This document shows positions 39,141 to 44,474 of a DNA stretch of 44,474 nucleotides, one piece after another; position 1 is the first letter of the stretch, and each line of letters opens with the position of its first letter. The notes under the pieces were generated by a model. That model saw nothing but the letters and a program-made list of their open reading frames with translations. It did not search any database and was not told the DNA's origin. Source of the DNA: Streptomyces iconiensis (lineage in GTDB: Bacteria; Actinomycetota; Actinomycetes; Streptomycetales; Streptomycetaceae); contig NZ_JANCPR020000066.1 in the NCBI RefSeq assembly GCF_028657195.3, positions 1-44,474 on the forward strand, given 5' to 3'. Position numbers and translations under genes: made by a program.

Positions 39141-40358
39141 ATGAATCAGTGGCCCGATGGTTGGACGGACAGCCCCCGGGGCCGGGAGGGACGCGGAAGC
39201 GACGCGCCCCGGCCCGACCCCACACGTGTCATGCCCCATACACAGAGGCCGGGTGTACCCCCCCAGTCCAGAGGACAGCAGGGGTACGACTCCGGGTACA
39301 ACACGGGCCAGGTGTACGGAGGGGGCGGCGGACGCGACGACGGGCAGGGCCCGTACGACGACCGGCCGCGCCCGAACTGGGGCCGCAGAATCAAGATCGG
39401 CCTGATCGTGCTGGTCGTGGTCGTGCTGGTCTGGTCGATCGGCACGTACTTCTGGGCCGACTCCAAGCTGCGCAAGGAGGTGGACCTCGGCATCGTCGAG
39501 GACCGCCCCGAGAGCGGCGACGGGACCAACTATCTGATCGTGGGTTCCGACAGCCGCGAGGGCATGTCGGACCAGGAGAAGAAGGACCTGCACACGGGCG
39601 GCCCGACGGACGAGGGCCGTACCGACTCGATCATGATCCTGCACGTCGGCAGCAGCGGGAATACGATGATCTCGCTGCCGCGCGACTCGGACGTCGAGGT
39701 TCCCTCCTTCACCGGTTCCGACAGCGGCAAGCACTACGAGGGCCAGGGCAAGCACACGAAGATCAACGCGACCTACGCGCAGGACGGCCCCGAGCTGCTG
39801 GTCCGTACGGTCGAGCACAACACCGGGCTGAAGATCGACCACTACGCGGAGATCGGCTTCGGCGGCTTCGCGAAGATCGTGGACGCCGTCGGCGGCGTGG
39901 AGATGGACATTCCGCGCGACATCAAGGACGAGAAGTCCGGCGCCGACCTGAAGAAGGGCACGCAGACCCTCGACGGGAGGCAGGCGCTGGCGTTCGTCCG
40001 TACCCGGTACGCGCTGCCCGGCAGTGACCTGGACCGCACCAAGAACCAGCAGAAGTTCCTGGCCGCGCTGGCGAACCAGGCGGCGACGCCGTCCACCGTC
40101 CTCAACCCGTTCAAGCTCTACCCCACGATGGGTGCGGGCCTGGACACGCTGAAGGTCGACAAGGACATGAGCCTGTGGAACGTCGCCTCGATGTTCTGGG
40201 CGATGAAGGGCGTCTCCGGCGGCGAGGGCAAGTCGATGAACATGCCGATCGCGGGCCCCGCGCCCGGCGGCAACCTCGCCTGGGACAAGGCGAAGGTCAA
40301 GCAGCTCGTCGACCAGCTCAACAACGACGAGAAGGTGACCGTCAGCTCGGACCGCTGA
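39141..40358 (+). CDS. LCP family ligase 5, cysteine-free
   Basis: A protein of 405 aa. The first 85 residues are hydrophilic, Gly/Asp/Arg/Tyr-rich; the helix is IKIGLIVLVVVVLVWSIGTY. LCP motifs follow: NYLIVGSDSREG, NTMISLPRDSDVEVP, GGVEMDIPRDIKDE, ALAFVRTRYALPG and LDRTKNQQKFLAAL. The last has Asn in place of the second Arg. Unlike LCPs 1-4 it has no cysteine from the start codon onward and no LytR_C domain, so it is of a separate subgroup. ATG at 39141 gives MNQWPDGWTDSPRGREG; the open frame runs 12 codons further, but no ribosome site marks either start. It is separated from the other LCPs by the trefoil and thioesterase genes and ends at a strong terminator. Confidence 0.9.
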   Translation: MNQWPDGWTDSPRGREGRGSDAPRPDPTRVMPHTQRPGVPPQSRGQQGYDSGYNTGQVYGGGGGRDDGQGPYDDRPRPNWGRRIKIGLIVLVVVVLVWSIGTYFWADSKLRKEVDLGIVEDRPESGDGTNYLIVGSDSREGMSDQEKKDLHTGGPTDEGRTDSIMILHVGSSGNTMISLPRDSDVEVPSFTGSDSGKHYEGQGKHTKINATYAQDGPELLVRTVEHNTGLKIDHYAEIGFGGFAKIVDAVGGVEMDIPRDIKDEKSGADLKKGTQTLDGRQALAFVRTRYALPGSDLDRTKNQQKFLAALANQAATPSTVLNPFKLYPTMGAGLDTLKVDKDMSLWNVASMFWAMKGVSGGEGKSMNMPIAGPAPGGNLAWDKAKVKQLVDQLNNDEKVTVSSDR

Positions 40359-40370
40359 GCCGAGCGCACA

Positions 40371-40410
40371 CACGAGTGGCCGGGCCCCACCGGGGGTCCG
40401 GCCACTCGTG
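40371..40410. terminator. Terminator hairpin after LCP 5
   Basis: A perfect 13-bp stem, CACGAGTGGCCGG (40371-40383) and CCGGCCACTCGTG (40398-40410), with an inner GCCCC/GGGGG pairing and TTTCC after it. It lies between the convergent LCP 5 and VOC genes. Confidence 0.85.
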
Positions 40411-40475
40411 TTTCCTCCAGAGCCTCGTACCGAGTCTCGTGCCGGGACCCGTACGGAAGCGGCGCGTGCCCGCGG

Positions 40476-40859
40476 TCAGCCCCTGTCCGTGAGGCACAGG
40501 CAGAAGGGGTGCCCGGCCGGGTCGAGGTAGACGCGGAAGTCCCGTCCCTCGTCGTTGGTCTGCACGAGGCGGGCACCCAGGTCGAGGACGCCGCGCTCGG
40601 CCTCGTCGATCTTCTCGGGGGCCACGTCGAAGTCGAGGTGGAGCTGCTGGGCGTGCTCCAGGCTCGGCCACTGGGGCGGGATGAAGCCCGGGGACTCCTG
40701 GAAGGCGAGCCGCCTGCCGGAGTCGGGATCCACCACCTCGGTCCACTCGGAGTCGCTGTGGGGGTCGATCTTCCAGTCGAGCATGCTCGCGTAGAACTCG
40801 GCGAGCCGCCGGGTGTCGGGACAGTCCAGGACGACAACGCCCAGTTTGGCGATGGCCAT
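40476..40859 (-). CDS. VOC (glyoxalase/bleomycin resistance-like) family protein
   Basis: A protein of 127 aa. A two-module VOC fold is visible: MAIAKLGVVVLDCPDTRRLA with FYASMLDWKI in the first, and LHLDFDVAPEKIDEAERGVL with FRVYLDPAGHPFCLCL in the second. The family covers glyoxalases, dioxygenases and drug-binding proteins, and the precise role cannot be told; the closest general type is a glyoxalase-like small protein. ATG at 40859 is well supported by GAGGAGAGG upstream. It is divergent from the CGNR regulator, and the shared gap contains four GGTAAC/GTTACC half-sites, so it is likely a target of that regulator: inference. Confidence 0.88.
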   Translation of the reverse strand: MAIAKLGVVVLDCPDTRRLAEFYASMLDWKIDPHSDSEWTEVVDPDSGRRLAFQESPGFIPPQWPSLEHAQQLHLDFDVAPEKIDEAERGVLDLGARLVQTNDEGRDFRVYLDPAGHPFCLCLTDRG

Positions 40860-40920
40860 CGTGTTTCCTCTCCTCGGTGGTGCGTTCCGTGTGCCCGTGT
40901 ACGGTCGCGCCATGGCGCCC

Positions 40921-40986
40921 GTTACCACCATAGAGACTCAAGCGGTAACGAGGACGGTTACCTCATGATGGCGGCGTGCCGGTAAC
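40921..40986. promoter_or_regulatory. Cluster of four GGTAAC/GTTACC half-sites (likely operator)
   Basis: GTTACC at 40921-40926, GGTAAC at 40944-40949, GTTACC at 40957-40962 and GGTAAC at 40981-40986. The middle two form a dyad with a 7-base spacer; the outer two flank it at near-equal distances of 23 and 24 bases. The last abuts the GTG start of the CGNR gene, so a bound protein would block it. Confidence 0.6.
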
Positions 40987-41559
40987 GTGGCAAGGGTGGG
41001 AGACAGACAGGCACCGCAACCGCTCGCCCTCGTACAGGAGTTGGTGAACACCCTGGACGTCGAGACGGGTGCGGACGGCCTGGCGTCGCCCGGGGACCTG
41101 GACCGGTTCACACGTGAGAACGGGTTGACCGGAATCCGGCTCGGCACACGTGACATCGAGGGGCTGCGGGAGCTACGGGAGGCACTGCGTGCCGCCTGTC
41201 TCGCGCACACGGGCGGCACGGTGCCCCAGGACGCCGGTGCGGAAGCCGGGTTCGAGGCCGTGCTGGAGCGGAAGCTGTCCCGCGCGCCGCTCGTCCTGCG
41301 CCTCGGGGCCGACGGTACGGCTGCGCTGCGCCCGGCCCCCGGGCTGACCGGGCTCGCGGCGCTGACGGCCCAGGTGGCAGCGGGCATCGCCGCCGCGGCT
41401 GCGGACGGCACCTGGGAGCGGCTGAAGGCGTGCGAGGCGCACGACTGCCTGTGGGTGTACTACGACAGGAGCCCGGGCGCGCGGCGCCGCTGGTGCCGGA
41501 TGGACCTGTGCGGGAGCCGCGCGAAGATGCGGGCCTACCGGGCGCGCAGGGGCGAGTGA
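40987..41559 (+). CDS. CGNR zinc finger (ABATE-domain) regulator
   Basis: A protein of 190 aa. The N-terminal ABATE-type domain (about residues 10-140) starts PLALVQELVNTLDVETG, with the LxxxxxLReal pattern (GLRELREALRAACLAH). The C-terminal CGNR zinc finger (about 145-190) reads CEAHDCLWVYYDRSPGARRR, then WCRMDLCGSRAKMRAYRARR, with four Cys (149, 154, 170, 175). The family name motif CGNR is CGSR here; the Cys spacing is normal. Such proteins are thought to be DNA-binding regulators. GTG at 40987 is used; GTG at 40996 is also possible. Neither has a clear ribosome site, and the mRNA may be nearly leaderless given the operator at the start. Divergent from the VOC gene. Confidence 0.88.
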   Translation: MARVGDRQAPQPLALVQELVNTLDVETGADGLASPGDLDRFTRENGLTGIRLGTRDIEGLRELREALRAACLAHTGGTVPQDAGAEAGFEAVLERKLSRAPLVLRLGADGTAALRPAPGLTGLAALTAQVAAGIAAAAADGTWERLKACEAHDCLWVYYDRSPGARRRWCRMDLCGSRAKMRAYRARRGE

Positions 41560-41636
41560 GCGTGTGCCCCTGTGGGTGTGTCGTCGGCTGTGGGTGCGTT
41601 GCCGGCTGCGGGTTCGCTGTGGCTGGTCGCGCGGTT

Positions 41637-41661
41637 CCCCGCGCCCCTTCGGGGCGCGGGG
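41637..41661. terminator. Common Streptomyces intergenic hairpin, terminator
   Basis: CCCCGCGCCCC (41637-41647), loop TTC, GGGGCGCGGGG (41651-41661) is an 11-bp perfect stem. With the preceding GGCTGGTCGCGCGGTT it matches a widely repeated Streptomyces intergenic sequence. It ends the convergent CGNR and ugd genes. Degenerate GGCTGTGGGTGCGTTGCC-like repeats precede it. Confidence 0.8.
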
Positions 41662-41687
41662 CGTGGTTCACGGGAACGCGGCGCGGC

Positions 41688-43031
41688 TCATGCCGTGGGG
41701 CGGCCCAGGGCGCGGAACGTCCAGCCCGCCTTGCGCCACAGCGCGGGGTCGAGGGTGTTGCGGCCGTCGAGGATGTGGCGGGTGGCCGTCGCGTCGCCCA
41801 GCTCCCCCGGGTCCAGCTCCTTGAACTCGTTCCACTCCGTCAGGTGCAGCACCACGTCGGCCGCGCGTACCGCCTCCAGCGCCGTGTCCGCGTAGCCCAG
41901 GGTGGGGAAGATGGCGCGGGCGTTGTCCATGCCCTTGGGGTCGTAGACGGTGACCTGCGCGCCCTGGAGGTGGAGCTGTCCGGCGACGTTGAGTGCGGGC
42001 GAGTCGCGTACGTCGTCCGAGTCGGGCTTGAAGGTGGCGCCGAGCACGGCGATGCGCTTGCCCAGCAGGGTGCCGCCCACCGCGTCGCGGGTCAGCTCGA
42101 CCATCTGGGACCTGCGGCGCATGTTGATGGAGTCGACCTCGCGCAGGAACGTCAGCGCCTCGGAGGCGCCCAGCTCGCCCGCGCGCGCCATGAAGGCGCG
42201 GATGTCCTTGGGCAGGCAGCCGCCGCCGAAGCCGATGCCGGCGCGCAGGAACTTCTTGCCGATCCTGTCGTCGTGCCCGATGGCCTCGGCGAGCCTGACC
42301 ACGTCGCCGCCTGCGGCCTCGCAGACCTCCGCCATGGCGTTGATGAACGAGATCTTGGTGGCCAGGAACGAGTTGGCCGAGGTCTTGACCAGCTCGGAGG
42401 TCGGGAAGTCGGTGACCAGGAAGGGCGAGCCCTCCGCGATGGGCTGCGCGTAGACCTCGCGCAGCGTCTCCTCGCCGCGCGGCCCGCGCACGCCGACGAC
42501 GATGCGGTCGGGGTGCAGCGTGTCCTGGACGGCGAAGCCCTCGCGCAGGAACTCCGGGTTCCAGGCCAGCTCGGCGTCCTCGCCCGCCGGGGCCAGCGCG
42601 GCGATGCGGTCGGCGATGCGGTCCGCGCTGCCGACCGGGACCGTCGACTTGCCGACGACGAGCGCGGGGCGCGTCAGATGCGGCGCGAGGGAGTCCATGG
42701 CCCGTTCGACGTAGGACATGTCGCAGGCGTACTCGCCATGCTTCTGGGGGGTGTTGACGCACACGAAGTGCACGTCCCCGAACTCGCCGATCTCCTCCCA
42801 GGACTCGGTGAAGCGCAGCCGTCCCGTGGAGCCCTCGACGCCGGGAACGTGCATACGCAGCAGTTCCTCAAGCCCCGGCTCGTACATGGGAGCCGTGCCC
42901 TGCTCCAGTTTGCGGATCTTCTCGGGCACCACATCCAGGCCGAGCACCTCGAAGCCCAGCTCGGCCATGGCGGCGGCGTGGGTGGCGCCGAGGTATCCGA
43001 GGCCGATCACGGTGATCTTGGGCGAAGCCAT
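41688..43031 (-). CDS. ugd: UDP-glucose 6-dehydrogenase
   Basis: A protein of 447 aa that oxidises UDP-glucose twice with NAD+ to UDP-glucuronate, a precursor of acidic wall and capsule glycans. The N-terminal Rossmann motif is ITVIGLGYLGATHAAAMAEL; FVCVNTPQ, GKSTVPVGSADRI and AWNPEFLREGFAVQD follow. The catalytic cysteine is in IGFGGGCLPKDIRAF (about residue 272), and the C-terminal domain begins LLGKRIAVLGATFKPDSDDV with DSPALNVAGQL. All key residues are present. ATG at 43031 has AAGGAG 7 bases upstream. Divergent from the acyl-CoA dehydrogenase gene. The product could feed glycosyltransferases in this window: inference. Confidence 0.95.
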   Translation of the reverse strand: MASPKITVIGLGYLGATHAAAMAELGFEVLGLDVVPEKIRKLEQGTAPMYEPGLEELLRMHVPGVEGSTGRLRFTESWEEIGEFGDVHFVCVNTPQKHGEYACDMSYVERAMDSLAPHLTRPALVVGKSTVPVGSADRIADRIAALAPAGEDAELAWNPEFLREGFAVQDTLHPDRIVVGVRGPRGEETLREVYAQPIAEGSPFLVTDFPTSELVKTSANSFLATKISFINAMAEVCEAAGGDVVRLAEAIGHDDRIGKKFLRAGIGFGGGCLPKDIRAFMARAGELGASEALTFLREVDSINMRRRSQMVELTRDAVGGTLLGKRIAVLGATFKPDSDDVRDSPALNVAGQLHLQGAQVTVYDPKGMDNARAIFPTLGYADTALEAVRAADVVLHLTEWNEFKELDPGELGDATATRHILDGRNTLDPALWRKAGWTFRALGRPTA

Positions 43032-43127
43032 GCTGGTTACTCCTTGCTACGGCAGAACGCTGCCCGCGAGCATAACGGGGCCTCTCCTGTCGCGAACCTC
43101 ACGTACCCCACCTCGGCCCTCGCCCAC

Positions 43128-43153
43128 TAAAATTGAGTTACTTAACGGTAACT
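43128..43153 (+). promoter_or_regulatory. Promoter -10 and AGTTAC-N6-GTAACT operator of the acyl-CoA dehydrogenase
   Basis: TAAAAT at 43128-43133 is a good -10 box (the -35 is weak). The perfect dyad AGTTAC (43136-43141), TTAACG, GTAACT (43148-43153) covers the predicted start site, as expected of a TetR- or GntR-type repressor site. It shares CGGTAAC-N-AG with the CGNR operator cluster at 40943-40952. Confidence 0.55.
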
Positions 43154-43184
43154 AGCATGCACACCCTCAGAGGAGTGAGACACC

Positions 43185-44351
43185 TTGGCGTCTGAATTCG
43201 ACCTCTACCGGCCGTCCGAGGAGCACGACATGCTCCGCGACTCGGTGCGCGCGCTCGCTGAAGCGAAGATCGCGCCGTACGCCGCCGAGGTGGACGAGGA
43301 GGCCAGGTTCCCGCAGGAGGCGCTGGACGCACTCGTCGCCAACGACCTGCACGCCGTTCACGTCCCCGAGGAGTACGGCGGCGCGGGCGCCGACGCGCTC
43401 GCCACGGTCATCGTCATCGAGGAGGTCGCGCGCGTGTGCGGCTCGTCCTCGCTCATCCCGGCCGTGAACAAGCTGGGCTCGCTCCCCGTCATCCTCTCCG
43501 CATCGGACGAGCTGAAGAAGCGCTACCTCACGCCGCTGGCCAAGGGCGAGACGATGTTCTCGTACTGCCTGAGCGAGCCGGACGCGGGCTCGGACGCCGG
43601 CGGCATGAAGACCAAGGCCGTGCGGGACGGCGACAGTTGGGTCCTCAACGGCGTCAAGCGCTGGATCACCAACGCGGGCGTCTCGGACACCTACACGGTG
43701 ATGGCCGTGACCGACCCGGACAAGCGCACCAAGGGCATCTCCGCCTTCGTCGTGGAGAAGGACGACGAGGGCGTCTCCTTCGGCGCCCCCGAGAAGAAGC
43801 TCGGCATCAAGGGCTCCCCCACCCGCGAGGTCTACCTCGACAACGTCCGCATCCCCGCCGAGCGCCTGATCGGCGCCGAGGGCACGGGCTTCGCCACCGC
43901 GATGAAGACCCTGGACCACACCCGCATCACCATCGCGGCCCAGGCACTCGGCATCGCGCAGGGCGCACTCGACTACGCCAAGGGCTACGTCCAGGAGCGC
44001 AAGCAGTTCGGCAAGCCCATCGGGGACTTCCAGGGCGTGCAGTTCATGCTCGCGGACATGGCCATGAAGCTGGAGGCGGCCCGCCAGCTCACCTACTCGG
44101 CCGCCGCCAGGTCCGAGCGCGTCTCGCAGGGCGCCGAGAAGGAGGACCTGACCTTCTTCGGTGCGGCGGCCAAGTGCTACGCGTCCGACGCCGCGATGGA
44201 GATCACCACCGACGCCGTGCAGCTCCTCGGCGGCTACGGCTACACGCGTGACTACCCCGTCGAGCGGATGATGCGCGACGCGAAGATCACGCAGATTTAC
44301 GAAGGCACGAACCAGGTGCAGCGCATCGTCATGGCGCGCAACCTGCCCTAG
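43185..44351 (+). CDS. Acyl-CoA dehydrogenase
   Basis: A protein of 388 aa, full length. It is an FAD enzyme that introduces the alpha-beta double bond into acyl-CoA, passing electrons to ETF. Landmarks: SLIPAVNKLGSLPVILSASD in the middle N-terminal part, FSYCLSEPDAGSDAGGMKTK at the flavin site, RWITNAGVSDTYTVMAVTD, the QFGKPIGDFQGVQFMLADMA helix, and QLLGGYGYTRDYPVERMMRD with QIYEGTNQVQRIVMAR, whose Glu is the probable catalytic base. TTG at 43185 is chosen because AGAGGAGTGAG lies 7 bases upstream. By gene order it matches mycobacterial fadE25. Chain-length preference cannot be told. An IS element begins right after the stop codon, so any downstream operon partner has been cut off. Confidence 0.95.
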   Translation: MASEFDLYRPSEEHDMLRDSVRALAEAKIAPYAAEVDEEARFPQEALDALVANDLHAVHVPEEYGGAGADALATVIVIEEVARVCGSSSLIPAVNKLGSLPVILSASDELKKRYLTPLAKGETMFSYCLSEPDAGSDAGGMKTKAVRDGDSWVLNGVKRWITNAGVSDTYTVMAVTDPDKRTKGISAFVVEKDDEGVSFGAPEKKLGIKGSPTREVYLDNVRIPAERLIGAEGTGFATAMKTLDHTRITIAAQALGIAQGALDYAKGYVQERKQFGKPIGDFQGVQFMLADMAMKLEAARQLTYSAAARSERVSQGAEKEDLTFFGAAAKCYASDAAMEITTDAVQLLGGYGYTRDYPVERMMRDAKITQIYEGTNQVQRIVMARNLP

Positions 44352-44474
44352 GGCTTGTATTTGGTCGTGATCAATGTGCGGGATTCGCCCTCCTGGCGAG
44401 GGCGGCTCCGGTAGTCAGGGATGTATGACGCGTGCGCAACTGAGCGATGAGGAGTGGGAGTACGTCGAGCCGTA
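44352..44474 (+). mobile_element. Left end of an IS5-like insertion sequence (truncated by the window)
   Basis: Directly after the acyl-CoA dehydrogenase stop, the sequence GGCTTGTATTTGGTCGTGAT starts a non-coding lead followed by a transposase start. The abrupt junction at the stop codon and the transposase frame mark an insertion sequence. The right end and target duplication are outside the window, so the terminal inverted repeat is not verified. A hairpin, CGCCCTC/GAGGGCG, lies at 44386-44404. Confidence 0.65.
44425..44474 (+). CDS. IS5-like transposase, N-terminal fragment
   Basis: The last bases of the window encode MTRAQLSDEEWEYVEP, a typical first segment of IS5-family transposases (compare the usual LSDEEWxxIEPLLP). 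Only 16 complete codons are visible; the DDE residues are off the edge. There is no strong ribosome site, but CAGGGATGT precedes the ATG. The family assignment is from this short motif alone. Confidence 0.6.
   Translation, partial: MTRAQLSDEEWEYVEP

Overview
The window is high-GC actinobacterial DNA and almost certainly comes from a Streptomyces. The reasons are an 87-aa WhiB nearly identical to what I recall of the Streptomyces sporulation regulator, the F420 pair fbiA/fbiB, several GTG and TTG starts with purine-rich ribosome sites, long GC-rich hairpin terminators, and a repeat hairpin of a kind common in Streptomyces intergenic DNA. From memory, the gene order (ahcY, manA, SIS, manB, DUF3499, zincin-like, whiB, fbiA, fbiB, manC, LCP, TIGR03089, acyl-CoA dehydrogenase) parallels the Mycobacterium tuberculosis sahH-manA-pmmA-whiB2-fbiAB-rmlA2-cpsA-fadE25 region, so this is an old conserved chromosomal core segment, not an island.

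Layout. 1-300: leader and promoter region of an rRNA operon that reads off the left edge. 358-3084: SpoIIM-like and RDD membrane proteins, and an unrecognised protein. 3189-7404: S-adenosylhomocysteinase and, divergently, a fructose-type PTS permease in the order EIIB-EIIC-EIIA. 7692-13701: mainly the mannose phosphate block on the minus strand (DUF3499, manB, Trm112-like, SIS protein, manA) followed by a CDF metal transporter. 14002-20124: zincin-like protein, a secreted or anchored DUF5719 protein, and a very large membrane glycosyltransferase with a Gln/Tyr-rich tail. 20362-24294: whiB and, divergently, a cysteine dioxygenase-fbiA-fbiB operon preceded by a cysteine-rich leader peptide. 24374-28513: AlkA-like glycosylase, manC and a PGRP-type amidase. 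28645-40358: TIGR03089 protein and five LytR-CpsA-Psr (LCP) ligases interleaved with a family 2 glycosyltransferase, a three-repeat probable beta-trefoil protein and a thioesterase. 40476-44351: VOC protein, CGNR regulator, UDP-glucose dehydrogenase, acyl-CoA dehydrogenase. From about 44352: left end of an IS5-like element cut by the window edge.

The main theme is the cell envelope. ManA, ManB and ManC form the route to GDP-mannose, Ugd makes UDP-glucuronate, two GT2 enzymes use activated sugars, and LCP enzymes attach glycopolymers to peptidoglycan. WhiB, SpoIIM and the amidase tie the area to growth and development.

The most noteworthy signal is at 21173-21202: a nine-codon reading frame, M-E-S-C-R-C-R-C-C-stop, just upstream of a cysteine-degrading enzyme that is co-oriented with the F420 genes. 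Its Cys codons have a 10-base perfect complement directly after the cysteine dioxygenase start codon. This suggests a cysteine-sensing translational or attenuation switch controlling both cysteine breakdown and F420 synthesis. A second signal is a cluster of four GGTAAC/GTTACC half-sites between the VOC and CGNR genes, with a related palindrome at the acyl-CoA dehydrogenase promoter.
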